64,000 nt of DNA. Source: Verrucomicrobiaceae bacterium. GTDB lineage: Bacteria > Pseudomonadota > Gammaproteobacteria > Pseudomonadales > CAMLJR01. The position numbers and the translations under genes are program-made. Below are positions 27,275-36,966 of this stretch, one piece after another. The stretch is taken from contig JAQGNY010000010.1 of the NCBI GenBank assembly GCA_028293825.1, positions 124,001 through 188,000 of the forward strand, in the 5' to 3' direction. The stretch's first letter is position 1, and each line of letters opens with the position of its first letter. The notes beneath the pieces were generated by a model, which worked only from the letters and a program-made list of their open reading frames with translations, was not told the DNA's origin and ran no database searches.

Positions 27275-28210
27275 ATGACTGTTGTCGTTACTGCTTTATA
27301 TAAATTCGTCACACTTGAAGATTTTCATCAGCTGCGCGAACCGTTGTTGCAAGTCTGTGTTGCAGCCGAGATCAAAGGCTCGCTGTTGCTGGCGCACGAA
27401 GGCATTAACGGAACGATCGCAGGCGCGCGCGAAAATATTGATCGTGTGCTGGCTTATTTACGTGCCGATTCGCGCTTTGTCGATCTCGAAACAAAAGAAT
27501 CGCTCGACACGGTGCAACCGTTTTTGCGCATGAAAGTAAAACTGAAAAAAGAAATCGTAACGTTGGGGGTGGACGATATCGATCCCAATGAATTGGTTGG
27601 AACCTATGTCGAGCCGCGCGATTGGAATGCAGTGATTAGCGACCCAGAAGTGCTGGTCATTGATACGCGCAACGATTACGAAGTCGAGATCGGTACGTTT
27701 AAAAATTCGCTGAATCCCAATCTGCAGACCTTTCGCGAATTCCCAGATTACGTCCAGCAATTCGATCCTGCTAAGCATAAGAAAGTGGCCATGTTCTGCA
27801 CCGGTGGCATTCGCTGCGAAAAAGCCTCGGCATTTATGTTGAAGCAGGGCTTCGACGAGGTTTATCACCTCAAAGGCGGCATTCTTAAATATTTTGAAGA
27901 AGTGCCGGCGCAGGACAGTTTATGGCAGGGCGAATGTTTCGTTTTCGATAATCGCGTCGCGGTAAATCACGCGCTTGAAAAAGGCAGTTACGATTTGTGC
28001 CATGCCTGTGGTTGGGGTGTTACCGCAGTCGATAAGCAATCGCCATTGTACGAAGAGGGTGTGTCGTGCCCGCGTTGCTGCGAGTCGTTAACTGAAGAAC
28101 AAAAAATGCGTTTTCGCGAGCGCAGTAAACAAATCGAATTATCCGCACAGCGCGGCGAACAGCATTTGGGTATTCCGATCGAACAACGCTATTCGCGCGA
28201 AGGCGATTAA
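27275..28210 (+). CDS. trhO: tRNA uridine(34) 5-hydroxylase TrhO (YceA), rhodanese domain
   Basis: It performs oxygen-dependent hydroxylation of uridine 34 in tRNA, towards 5-methoxy/carboxymethoxy-uridine. The 311-residue protein has the N-terminal acylphosphatase-like domain ([14 protein letters not shown]). A rhodanese domain follows with catalytic Cys175 and Cys181 in [12 protein letters not shown]. The C-terminal Cys-rich tail is CHACGWGVT and SCPRCCESL. Length and motifs match E. coli TrhO. It probably shares a transcript with bolA and is convergent with the GGDEF-EAL regulator gene. Confidence 0.95.
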   Translation: MTVVVTALYKFVTLEDFHQLREPLLQVCVAAEIKGSLLLAHEGINGTIAGARENIDRVLAYLRADSRFVDLETKESLDTVQPFLRMKVKLKKEIVTLGVDDIDPNELVGTYVEPRDWNAVISDPEVLVIDTRNDYEVEIGTFKNSLNPNLQTFREFPDYVQQFDPAKHKKVAMFCTGGIRCEKASAFMLKQGFDEVYHLKGGILKYFEEVPAQDSLWQGECFVFDNRVAVNHALEKGSYDLCHACGWGVTAVDKQSPLYEEGVSCPRCCESLTEEQKMRFRERSKQIELSAQRGEQHLGIPIEQRYSREGD

Positions 28211-28234
28211 GTTTTTCGTATTAAAAGTAAAAGC

Positions 28235-30412
28235 TTATTTGCTGGCGATGCGAATAGTTTGGCGCAGCGCCGCTTTGAATTTTTCACCATGCGTTGCCAT
28301 CAAATTAGCCAGCGCTTCGGGCTCGCCGAATAAATAACCTTGCACCGCGTGACAACCTAACGACCGCAGATATTGCAGTTGCGCGGCGTTTTCTACACCT
28401 TCCGCGATAATGTTCAGCTTTAATCCTAGCGCCATCGAAATAATCGCATTAACGATGCACGCGTCTTCTTCTAGCGTTTTAATCGCGTGAATAAAGCTGC
28501 GATCGATCTTCAATGTATTGATGGGGAATTTCTGCAGATAACTCAGCGATGAATAGCCGGTGCCGAAATCGTCGATGGCTAATTGCACGCCGGCAGCAGT
28601 GATGCTTTGCAGTTTTTCGATAACATCCGGGCGGTCATTCATTAATAAGTTTTCGGTAATTTCCAGTTCCAGCAAATGCGCCGGAAATTGTTCGCGCGCC
28701 AGAATCTCCAAAATATTTTCGACGAAATTTGTGCGCTCCAGTAATAGCGGCGACAGATTTACCGATAGTTTTAAATTGCCGTGGCCGCTGCGGTGCAGTA
28801 ACGCAATTTCACGACACGCTTTACTTAAAGTGAGTCGATCGAGTTCGATGATTAAACGACTGTCTTCGGCGACCGGAATAAAATCTGCCGGCGCCAACCG
28901 TCCGAGCGTTGGATGATTCCAGCGAATTAACGCTTCGACGCCAATCAATTGCTCGGTTAACACATCCATTTGCGGTTGGTAGCAGATTTCGAATTCATCG
29001 TTTTCGAGCGCACGCCGCATATCCTGTTCGAGCATCAGGCGATGCGTAGCAGTGGTGGTCATGTCGTGACTGAAAATGTGATAACCGTCTTTGCCGGTAT
29101 TTTTCACGCGGTACATGGCGATATCGGCATTTTTTATCAGGCCGTCAAGCGTATCGCCGCCTTCCGGGTAAATTGCGATGCCAATCGATGCGCCGATATG
29201 AATGTCGTGCTCGCCGAGTCGAAACGGCTCTCTAATAGTTTCGAGAATTTTTTCCGCGACTTGCACCACGGCTTGTTGGCCCTGCGTGTCGTGCAGCAAT
29301 AAGGTAAATTCATCGCCGCCGAAACGAGACAATGTGTCGCCTTTGCGAATGCAGCTCAGCAGGCGCTGACTCACTGCTTGCAGCAAACGATCGCCCATCG
29401 TATGGCCGAGCGAATCGTTAATTATTTTGAAGCGATCGAGATCGATAAACATAACCGCGACACGCTGCGTGTTACGTGCGGCTTGGGTCAGCGCCATGCT
29501 CAGTCGATCTTTAAATAACGAGCGATTCGGCAACCGCGTTAATAAATCGTGATACGCCTGAAAATTAATAAATGCTTCGGCTTCCATGCGGTCGGTGATG
29601 TCGCGTGCGGTGCCGTAAATGCGATAGCAGGGCAGGTGCGTAATTAAATCTTCGCTGTCGGCGACCGGCCATACCGCCAACTCGAAATAACGTTTGCTTT
29701 GATTGGGGTCGCGTGCGCGCAACGCGATTTCAATGCTGCGTGCGCCTTGCTGCGTGCGCGCCGCGTGCTCGAAGAAATATCGCGCTTTTTCTAAATCATC
29801 CTCTTCGATTATCGAAATAATCGGCAAGCCCAGCAATTCGTTGCGGTCGTAACCGAGCAGCTGTTCGACTTTTGAATTAAGAAAACTGAAGTGGCCTTCC
29901 TCGTCCAGAATATAAATAATATCCGGCGAATTGTTGACGATGCAGCGGTGCAGTTTTTCGGAGCGATTCAAGCGCGCTTCCATCACGCGATTGGCATCTT
30001 CGAGGCGTTTTTTGGTGACGGCGTTGTTAACCGTTGCCAGCAATTCTTCGGGCACGTAGGGCTTTTTTAAATAATCGTAAGCACCGTTTCGCAACGCGCG
30101 TGAAATATCGTCGATGGAGGTTTCACCGCTGACGACAACTGTCATGGTGGTGATGTTGTGCTGCGCCATGTGCTGCATGACATCGTGGCCGGAGATTTCC
30201 GGCATACGCAAATCGAGCAGTAATAAATCGTAGTGATTGCTGTTTAATTTGTTGATCGCTTCTTTGCCGCCCACGGCAATTTCTACATCGTGGCCATATA
30301 ATTTTAATAAGCCGTGCAGACTATCGAGTAGGCGAAAGTCGTCATCGGCGAGCAAAATGCGCGCGGATGTTTCCAGCTCGATATGAGCTTTTTCCAAGGA
30401 CGATGTGGTCAT
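28235..30412 (-). CDS. Response regulator REC-PAS-GGDEF-EAL, bifunctional c-di-GMP enzyme
   Basis: A 725-residue cytosolic regulator with four domains in order. The receiver has ADDD and phospho-Asp in LLLLDLRMPE; a PAS domain (NNSPDIIYILDEEGHFSFLN) follows. The GGDEF domain has SRFGGDEF with I-site RKGD. The EAL domain has VEALIRWNHP, NLSP, EITEN, DDFGTGYSS, IDRSF, AEGVEN and QGYLFGEP. Both cyclase and phosphodiesterase sites look complete, so output may be switched by phosphorylation or ligand. ATG 30412 begins just before the receiver; a longer frame to 30529 adds an unlikely leader. It lies 260 bases downstream of an HDOD-GAF kinase on the same strand, a likely phospho-donor. Confidence 0.92.
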   Translation of the reverse strand: MTTSSLEKAHIELETSARILLADDDFRLLDSLHGLLKLYGHDVEIAVGGKEAINKLNSNHYDLLLLDLRMPEISGHDVMQHMAQHNITTMTVVVSGETSIDDISRALRNGAYDYLKKPYVPEELLATVNNAVTKKRLEDANRVMEARLNRSEKLHRCIVNNSPDIIYILDEEGHFSFLNSKVEQLLGYDRNELLGLPIISIIEEDDLEKARYFFEHAARTQQGARSIEIALRARDPNQSKRYFELAVWPVADSEDLITHLPCYRIYGTARDITDRMEAEAFINFQAYHDLLTRLPNRSLFKDRLSMALTQAARNTQRVAVMFIDLDRFKIINDSLGHTMGDRLLQAVSQRLLSCIRKGDTLSRFGGDEFTLLLHDTQGQQAVVQVAEKILETIREPFRLGEHDIHIGASIGIAIYPEGGDTLDGLIKNADIAMYRVKNTGKDGYHIFSHDMTTTATHRLMLEQDMRRALENDEFEICYQPQMDVLTEQLIGVEALIRWNHPTLGRLAPADFIPVAEDSRLIIELDRLTLSKACREIALLHRSGHGNLKLSVNLSPLLLERTNFVENILEILAREQFPAHLLELEITENLLMNDRPDVIEKLQSITAAGVQLAIDDFGTGYSSLSYLQKFPINTLKIDRSFIHAIKTLEEDACIVNAIISMALGLKLNIIAEGVENAAQLQYLRSLGCHAVQGYLFGEPEALANLMATHGEKFKAALRQTIRIASK

Positions 30413-30672
30413 AGCAGATGCCGGTCGGCCACTATTAAAACAACACGCAGCCGATCTGGAAGGCTTCCTCGCGCTCGGTATAAGAGTCTTGTTAAGGCCA
30501 AGAAGAAATTTCTCAGCCGCCACTCGCATCCGTGCTCAAGCAGTTTCACTGTGCCGACAACATTGCTAAATATACAAACGAAAAATGCCGCGCGTCGATA
30601 CAGCGCTGTATTGACGCCAACGCTTCTCGGACTTCCAACAGCAGTTCAGACTTCCCCAACAACAGAGTGACG

Positions 30673-32745
30673 CTATTTGACCGGTATAAATAATTGAAAC
30701 TGCGTTCCGGTCTTGTTGCTTTTACAAAGGATAGATCCGCCGATCTCATCCATTAGTTTTTTAGTAATGCTCAAACCGATTCCCGAATGCCCCGAACCTT
30801 TTGTCGATGCCACCGGTGAAAATAATTGCCGCAGCACTGCTTCGGAAATACCCGGGCCATTATCGGCCACTGTAATTACAGCAAAACTTCGGCCATTTAC
30901 CACGACGCCGCTGTCGGTACTGAGAATAATTTTGCCACCGGGCGAAAGCGCTTCAACGGCATTCTTCAACAGGTTAGTTAACATTTGCTGCAGGTGAGTG
31001 ACATTCGTGCGCAGTGGCGGCATTGATTCCGCCAGATTTAACTGCAGGCCAATTTGGTGTGTGGCACAAAGCGACTGCTCAAATATGCGAGCGATACCGC
31101 TGACCAATCTATTCAGTGCAACCTCGCCGGGTTTTCCCTCGGCGGTGTTGGGTTCGCGCAGTCGCAATAAAATCGCGCCGACACGATCTATTTCCTCTTT
31201 GATCAATTCCAAATCGGCGTGGGCCTGATGTTCTTCGCCAAGCTTCAACGTCAGCATTTCAAGATAGTTGCGAATAATACTGAGTGGATTGCTGGCCTCA
31301 TGCACTGCTTCGCTGATTTTTTGCTGCAGCGATCCGTTGCCGGTGACGGCCGCTTCGACATCATGCAATTGACGCTGCTGATGCTGAATGGCGGCGGCGA
31401 TTTCGCTGCACAATCCTGCCAGCAATATCGGTTTGCTCGCCTGCGGATCGGCATCTGCTGTATTTAATCCCAGCACCAAAACACCGACGCGCATATCGCT
31501 TCGTGTTAGCGGCAAACACAGCAGATGATCGGTTTCGCAGAGCTTGAGTAATTGCTTGTCGATTACCGCAAGTTCGTTGCGCGCGATGCTCGACGAATGT
31601 TGCGCACGCTGCTGTAGCAGCGCATCGGTAACTAAGCTGCGCTGCGGCAGTAGCGGAATAATGAAATCGGCGATGGGCGCATCGGTCAGGTCTAGCTGCG
31701 CATCGCTGGCGTGTGCGGAAATGGTTTCGTTGTTTTCATCGACGGTGAACAGCACACAGCGTTCGATGCCCAGTGTCATAAAGACGATGCGGCGAATGGT
31801 CTGCTCGAGTGTTGTGCGCGATTGATCGCGCCACAGTTCGCTGTTCATTTGACTGAGTTGCGACAGTTGCCCGATGCGCTCGCCGAGTTGTTGGGTCGCC
31901 TCATCAAGTCCGGCAGAGCCGTCGCTAATGTCGATGTTGAGTCCGCCGGCGATGCGCTCGACATCGGCGTCAATGCGGGCGCGCAATTCGCGGGTTAATG
32001 CTTGGTTCAAGCCGAACAGTTGATCGGCCTGATCGACGGCGTCATCGCGCACCGGGCCGGGAGCGCTGAACATGCTTGCTAGATTGATGATTTTGACGAG
32101 GTGATGGGCATCGAGAATCTGCGCACCAGGCTCATGGTGATAACGCACGGCGTCGCCAGAGAAGCCCGATAGCTGCCAGGCGTCGACCATGTTCGCGCCG
32201 ATGTCAGTGTGACTGCATTGAAGCTGCGCGATCTCCGCTTCAAGCAGAGCACGATCGTCCGCGGCGCTGGACCAAATGTCGAGATAGCGTTGATCGTACT
32301 GGTTGAGCAGGATGAGTTGTCCCACATCCATTAACAGCCCGCACAAATAGGCTTCTTCGGGCGCGGGATAGCCGGTTAAATTCGCCAGAATATGCGCGAA
32401 GTTTGCCGAGATCAGCGAGCGGCGCCAGAAAGCTTTAACGAAAGGGCGATGCTGCGGATTGAACCGGCTGAAAAACTGCTTCATCGACGCGGTAATGACA
32501 ATGGTCTTTACCGTTTCGGTACCGAGGAACATCAGCGCGCGTTCAATCGTCTGACAGCCTTTAGCGCGGCCGTAATAGCTGGAATTGGCCACGCCGAGCA
32601 GGCGTGCAGCCATCGCCGTGTCGTGGCGGACAATATCGGCAATGTGCTGAAAATCCGCGTGTTCGCTATGAATCGCATCCAGGATTCGCAATAACACTTG
32701 CGGGAGGCTAGGCAGGCGCTCCAATGCGCGGCTGTCCGGTACCAT
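30673..32745 (-). CDS. HDOD-GAF histidine kinase
   Basis: A 690-residue soluble hybrid sensor. Residues ~1-240 are an HDOD domain (LPSLPQVLLRILDAIHSEHA; ANSSYYGRAKGCQTIERALM), a relative of HD phosphohydrolases that lacks their metal-binding residues and usually acts as a regulatory module. A GAF domain follows (~310-460). The H-box is EAVHEASNPLSIIRNYLEML, and the ATPase domain has NLLKNAVEAL, DNGPGISE and GSGHSGIGLSI. Kinase motifs are complete and there is no membrane segment. The next gene on the same strand is a REC-PAS-GGDEF-EAL protein, its probable substrate. The signal is unknown. Confidence 0.9.
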   Translation of the reverse strand: MVPDSRALERLPSLPQVLLRILDAIHSEHADFQHIADIVRHDTAMAARLLGVANSSYYGRAKGCQTIERALMFLGTETVKTIVITASMKQFFSRFNPQHRPFVKAFWRRSLISANFAHILANLTGYPAPEEAYLCGLLMDVGQLILLNQYDQRYLDIWSSAADDRALLEAEIAQLQCSHTDIGANMVDAWQLSGFSGDAVRYHHEPGAQILDAHHLVKIINLASMFSAPGPVRDDAVDQADQLFGLNQALTRELRARIDADVERIAGGLNIDISDGSAGLDEATQQLGERIGQLSQLSQMNSELWRDQSRTTLEQTIRRIVFMTLGIERCVLFTVDENNETISAHASDAQLDLTDAPIADFIIPLLPQRSLVTDALLQQRAQHSSSIARNELAVIDKQLLKLCETDHLLCLPLTRSDMRVGVLVLGLNTADADPQASKPILLAGLCSEIAAAIQHQQRQLHDVEAAVTGNGSLQQKISEAVHEASNPLSIIRNYLEMLTLKLGEEHQAHADLELIKEEIDRVGAILLRLREPNTAEGKPGEVALNRLVSGIARIFEQSLCATHQIGLQLNLAESMPPLRTNVTHLQQMLTNLLKNAVEALSPGGKIILSTDSGVVVNGRSFAVITVADNGPGISEAVLRQLFSPVASTKGSGHSGIGLSITKKLMDEIGGSILCKSNKTGTQFQLFIPVK

Positions 32746-32818
32746 GTATCTTCCTAAGGCCAGTAAATTGTTAGAGAGTATTGTAATTAGCAGTCGATTT
32801 GCCGGTAATATGCGCTAG

Positions 32819-32846
32819 TCGACAGACTTTTGCTTCACAGTATAGT
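32819..32846 (+). promoter_or_regulatory. Possible sigma-70 promoter for the FleN/MinD-like gene
   Basis: TCGACA (32819-32824) and TATAGT (32841-32846) are each one base from the consensus -35 and -10 hexamers, and are 16 bases apart. They lie about 130 bases before ATG 32974 and diverge from the HDOD kinase gene. This is by eye only. Confidence 0.4.
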
Positions 32847-32973
32847 CAACGTACTTTCCTTCGGCCATGTCGCGGCAGAAACGAAACGTCTTTGACTGAC
32901 ACAGTCTTCGCTGAACAGAACAATGCGCGATTGCGTAAATTAGGTGGGTCGGTCCTGGGGGGGATCGCGTCCA

Positions 32974-34335
32974 ATGGAAAGAACATCCGTGCCGGCTGCA
33001 CATCAATCCAACGCCCAGCGTACAACTCGGTTGTCTCCGCACGTTATCGCTATCACTAGCGGAAAGGGCGGCGTCGGCAAATCCAGCATTGCAGTAAATC
33101 TCGGTCTCTCCCTCGCCAAAGCCGGTGCTCGCGTTTGTATTCTCGATGCGGATACGGGTCTCGCGAATATCAATATTTTGTTGGGGCTGACACCAAAGGC
33201 CAGTCTCGAGCATGTGTTGTTCGGCGCCAAAACCATCGAAGAAATCATGCTCGATGGTCCCTTCGGCCTGAAGATAATTCCCGGCGCCAACGGCATCAGC
33301 GAATGCGTATCGTTGCATCCGCGGCAGCAATTGCGGTTAACCCGCGAGTTGGGTCGCATCGAAAATGAATTTGATTTTCTATTGCTCGACACCGCCGCCG
33401 GTATTGCCGAAACCACGCTCGATTTTATTGGCTCCGCGAATCAATCGTTGGTCGTGATCACGCCGGAGCCGACCTCGCTAACCGATGCATTTTCGCTGAT
33501 TAAATTAATGCAGCGGCGGCGACCGGGTGTGAAGTGCCAGGTGGTCGTGAATATGTGCGCTAATGTCGCGCAGGCGCGCGAGGTTTATCACCGTTTCAGT
33601 TCGGCGGTGGAAAAATACATCGGCATTCGCACTAATTATTTGGGTCATCTGCTGCGCGATGAAAGCTTGCGCAATGCGGTGACGCTGCAAAGTCCGGTCG
33701 CGTTATTTCCCGAGTCCGATCCATCCTCGCGCAGTTTTATTCGATTGGCGGATGCACTCAAACAAGCGGTTGAAGCCGATCCCGTCGGCACTGGCTTTAC
33801 ATTGTTTTGGCAGCGCCAATTTCGGCGTAGCCAAAGCGCACCGGAAAATTCGTCGAAACCGATTACTCGCGCAGCAGGCGACGAGCGCGCCTATTTATCC
33901 GAATTGAAGTCGCGTCTGTTAACGCTTGTTGCGAAAGCCGACACGCCAAGCCCCGACCTTGCGGCGACGCTCGATGAAATTCAGCGCGCGTATGCAAAGC
34001 GTTTTGGCGGCTCTGCAATTAATCCACAGTCGATGATTGACGAGCTTATCGCCGAGCCGGAACGCAATGAGTTAACACTGCGACAATTGGCGGAGCGGCT
34101 TGCGCCGTGGAGCCCTGCGGCCGAGCAATCGGTTCAGCTCGAACCTACTGTTGTCATGGCGGAGCACGCTCCGGCCGAAAATGCGCCATTGGTTTCGGTG
34201 ACTGCGCGCATTGCGCCCGTGCATTGTTACGACGAACACCGATTTGGTTCGCAACAAATGTTGCTCGATTTATTGCAGCGACAAAGTGGCAGCGGAAAAA
34301 CAGCGCTGGAGCTGATCGAGATTCTGCGTATCTGA
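32974..34335 (+). CDS. FleN/MinD-like ParA-family ATPase with a long C-terminal extension
   Basis: A 453-residue P-loop ATPase. The deviant Walker A (ITSGKGGVGKSS, residues 28-38), ILDADTGLANINILLG and LLLDTAAGIAE motifs place it with FleN/FlhG/MinD, which position or count polar structures. The ATPase part ends near residue 270. The remaining ~180 residues are unlike standard FleN; they contain predicted helices (LRQLAERLAPW; QQMLLDLLQRQ; ALELIEILRI). No flagellar or division gene is adjacent, and the neighbours are c-di-GMP proteins. I prefer ATG 32974, although a GTG at 32944 is in frame. Confidence 0.85.
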   Translation: MERTSVPAAHQSNAQRTTRLSPHVIAITSGKGGVGKSSIAVNLGLSLAKAGARVCILDADTGLANINILLGLTPKASLEHVLFGAKTIEEIMLDGPFGLKIIPGANGISECVSLHPRQQLRLTRELGRIENEFDFLLLDTAAGIAETTLDFIGSANQSLVVITPEPTSLTDAFSLIKLMQRRRPGVKCQVVVNMCANVAQAREVYHRFSSAVEKYIGIRTNYLGHLLRDESLRNAVTLQSPVALFPESDPSSRSFIRLADALKQAVEADPVGTGFTLFWQRQFRRSQSAPENSSKPITRAAGDERAYLSELKSRLLTLVAKADTPSPDLAATLDEIQRAYAKRFGGSAINPQSMIDELIAEPERNELTLRQLAERLAPWSPAAEQSVQLEPTVVMAEHAPAENAPLVSVTARIAPVHCYDEHRFGSQQMLLDLLQRQSGSGKTALELIEILRI

Positions 34336-34526
34336 TTTTCCCTTCGACAGCCTCGCCATTCCTTTAGTAATGCTGCTTTGCGCTGGTAATTTTAAGGGGC
34401 GAATAAGTGTGACATCTGCTGTTACTGACTACTCTATATTCACTATCTTCTCTGACGATGCCTTGCGCTCTCGGTAACACGGGCTACATTTCTATAGTCA
34501 TTCTTTTACATTTTCTGGAAGCCGCA

Positions 34527-34555
34527 TTGACAGCGTATAAATTCTGCATTATCAG
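34527..34555 (+). promoter_or_regulatory. Possible sigma-70 promoter before the small basic/acidic gene
   Basis: A perfect TTGACA (34527-34532) is followed after 17 bases by TATCAG (34550-34555), four of six matches to the -10 consensus. The next start is ATG 34623. This is by eye only. Confidence 0.4.
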
Positions 34556-34622
34556 GGCTCGCGAATTGCAGATATATGCAACGTGCGACAGCAATAGTTA
34601 AACGATTAAGTCAGGTGCTGAT

Positions 34623-34850
34623 ATGACGAACGCGCTATCTGGCACAGCCGAAAAAACCAGTGAATCCAACGAAGGTTTTATGACCGAGGATAGCGACAGC
34701 GTAGAGTTAGAACGAGCGACTACTGCAGCGCCGTCTCGCTCGGTACAAAAAGATCCCGCGATTCGCCGCAAAATTGAAGACCGTTTAGAGCGGAAACGTA
34801 TGCGCGAAGAATTGGGGATCTATGACGATGAAGCGTGGGCTGATATCTAA
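34623..34850 (+). CDS. Small protein, PA3496-family-like
   Basis: A 75-residue polar protein without membrane segment. The N-terminal half is acidic and variable. The C-terminal half carries RRKIEDRLERKRMREELG and IYDDEAW, which resembles the short conserved Arg/Glu-rich helix of the PA3496 family (annotated as a putative envelope-integrity protein in Pseudomonas). The match is from memory of the motif and not a search. AGGTG seven bases before the ATG supports translation. It sits between the FleN-like gene and a GGDEF gene on the same strand. Confidence 0.7.
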   Translation: MTNALSGTAEKTSESNEGFMTEDSDSVELERATTAAPSRSVQKDPAIRRKIEDRLERKRMREELGIYDDEAWADI

Positions 34851-34921
34851 CGGCGCCAGATTCCCCGCTCACATAACCGTCTATATACTGGTTCTGTCAC
34901 TCGATTGATACGTATGCGACT

Positions 34922-36046
34922 ATGATGGAACCTCCTTCCGCCGTCCCGTTATTCAGCGCAGATATGTCACACGATAATAATAAATTGGCGCAGAGTCGGC
35001 TTGAGCGATTAACTCGAACGTTGGGCGAGTTGATGGACAAGGCGGTTCAGAACGAACGCATTCTGCGTAATTTTCAGCAATTCGAGCTCGAATTATTAGC
35101 CGTCAGCAGTATGGAAGCGCTGCTCGATAGTTTGCTTTCCAATAGCCTGCGCCATTTTCGACTTGACGCCGCTGAGCTGTGGTTATTCGATCCTGAATTT
35201 ATTTTGCGCGATTTATTATCCGACGAGTTACAACAGAGCGTCGGTTTGCGTTGGTTTGAAAAAGATGAAGAATTGCGTGCGCTATATCCCGCGCAAAAAG
35301 TCGTTCGTCTGGCCGGGCCGCCGCCAGCGGATTTATTTCCCGGTCGCCCGGTACGCTCCGCTGCATTGTTGCCACTGGTGCGTCAGGGCGCATTGGTCGG
35401 CAGTTTGCATTTTGGCGCTTTTGCCGCGAAGCGTTTTAGTATCGATAAATCCACCGACTTTATTAATCATCTCGCCTCTGTCGTGGCCGTGTGCTTGGAA
35501 AATTGTGTCAACCAAGAGCGCCTGCATCGGCTCAGTTTGATCGACATGCTGACGCGCGTGGAAAATCGCCGTTCATTTCATCTATCGATGGAGCGCGAAA
35601 TTTCGCGCGCTATTCGCCAGGTGGAACCGCTCACCGTGATGCTGGGCGATCTCGATCACTTCAAACAAATTAACGACAATCACGGTCATCAAGTCGGTGA
35701 CCGCGTACTGCATGCAGTCGCACAGGAAATTGCCGCGATGCTGCGAAAAACCGATCACGTCTGTCGTTACGGTGGTGAAGAATTCGCATTAATTTTGCCG
35801 AACTGCGATCGCGAGCTTGGAATTGAAATTGCCGAGCGTATTCGATCGCGCATTGCCGATATGCGCATTGCTAGCGACAGCGGTATAAAAGTGCCCACGT
35901 CGTTGTCGCTGGGCGTGACGTGTTGGACTAAACCCGCCGCTGACGTTTCCGTAATCAGTGATCGTTTAGTGAAACGTGCGGATGAAGCCGTATATCGCGC
36001 CAAATCGAATGGACGCAATCGCGTTGAGTATTTAGTGTTCTCGTAA
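34922..36046 (+). CDS. DUF484/GAF-like sensor diguanylate cyclase
   Basis: A 374-residue soluble protein. Residues ~20-195 resemble the DUF484/GAF sensor type (NERILRNFQQFELELLAVSS; ALLPLVRQGALVGSLHFGAF). The GGDEF domain has DMLTRVENRRSFHLSME, metal site LGDLDHFKQINDNHGH, active site CRYGGEEF, and intact I-site RKTD. It should be an active, product-inhibited c-di-GMP synthase. Two ATG codons are adjacent at 34922 and 34925. It is 71 bases after the small PA3496-like gene and may share its transcript. Confidence 0.9.
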   Translation: MMEPPSAVPLFSADMSHDNNKLAQSRLERLTRTLGELMDKAVQNERILRNFQQFELELLAVSSMEALLDSLLSNSLRHFRLDAAELWLFDPEFILRDLLSDELQQSVGLRWFEKDEELRALYPAQKVVRLAGPPPADLFPGRPVRSAALLPLVRQGALVGSLHFGAFAAKRFSIDKSTDFINHLASVVAVCLENCVNQERLHRLSLIDMLTRVENRRSFHLSMEREISRAIRQVEPLTVMLGDLDHFKQINDNHGHQVGDRVLHAVAQEIAAMLRKTDHVCRYGGEEFALILPNCDRELGIEIAERIRSRIADMRIASDSGIKVPTSLSLGVTCWTKPAADVSVISDRLVKRADEAVYRAKSNGRNRVEYLVFS

Positions 36047-36281
36047 CTTGCCACCTTTATTCCCGCTGCAACAGACCGGCTGCAATACTCTCGCTGTAAT
36101 TTGTTCGCGCCGCAATTTTTCGGTTTCTTTTCAAAAATATTTCATTTAGACAACATTTTTCAATGTCCGCGCAATAGTTGGTAAACTGCGCAACTGCTGC
36201 CATATATTCTCCAATTCGCGAATCGCAAGCCAGGTTGCCTGGTAACTCGTATCAACGATCTTTTAAAAGGTGTATTGACCG

Positions 36282-36938
36282 ATGGACAACCTCGATCATT
36301 TATTCTTGAAGAACCGTGCCTGGGCCGAAAAAATCAAGCAGGAGGACGACAGTTTCTTTTCTAAATTGTCCTCGCAGCAGCAACCTGAATATTTATGGAT
36401 CGGGTGCTCCGACAGTCGCGTACCGTCCAATCAAATTATTGGCTTGATGCCGGGCGAAGTATTTGTGCATCGCAATGTCGCCAATATCGTGCTGCAGACG
36501 GATTTGAACTGCCTGTCGGTTATTCAATACGCCGTCGATGTGCTGAAGGTTAAGCACATTATGGTGGTGGGGCATTATGGTTGTGGCGGTGTGCGCGCGG
36601 CGCTTGAGGATGTGCAGCACGGTCTGATCGATAACTGGCTGCATGCGCTGAAGGACATTTATCACTCACAGCAACAGCGTTTTGCCGATCTCGAAACCGA
36701 AGACCGCGTGAATTTACTGTGTGAATTAAATGTCGAGGCTCAAGTCGCGCATGTCTGTCATACGCGCATTGTGCAAAATGCTTGGGATCGCGGTCAGGCG
36801 CTTTCCGTGCACGGTTGGATTTATGGCGTCGGCGATGGGTTGTTAAAAAATCTGCATGTCACTGTTGATGGTCCTGAGCAGATCGATCAGGTTTATCGCA
36901 TCGTCGCTCCGAAAAACCCTTCCGGTGCGACGCAATAA
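36282..36938 (+). CDS. can: Beta-carbonic anhydrase
   Basis: Cytosolic zinc enzyme interconverting CO2 and bicarbonate. The 218-residue protein has Cys42, Asp44 and Arg46 (IGCSDSRVPS) and His98 and Cys101 (GHYGCGG), the same residue numbers as the zinc and catalytic residues of E. coli Can. GLMPGEVFVHRNVAN is also typical. AAAAGGTG upstream of ATG 36282 supports the start. It is convergent with the EAL gene, 28 bases away. Confidence 0.97.
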   Translation: MDNLDHLFLKNRAWAEKIKQEDDSFFSKLSSQQQPEYLWIGCSDSRVPSNQIIGLMPGEVFVHRNVANIVLQTDLNCLSVIQYAVDVLKVKHIMVVGHYGCGGVRAALEDVQHGLIDNWLHALKDIYHSQQQRFADLETEDRVNLLCELNVEAQVAHVCHTRIVQNAWDRGQALSVHGWIYGVGDGLLKNLHVTVDGPEQIDQVYRIVAPKNPSGATQ

Positions 36939-36966
36939 CCCACGTCGCTAGTATGTCCTCAGTGAT

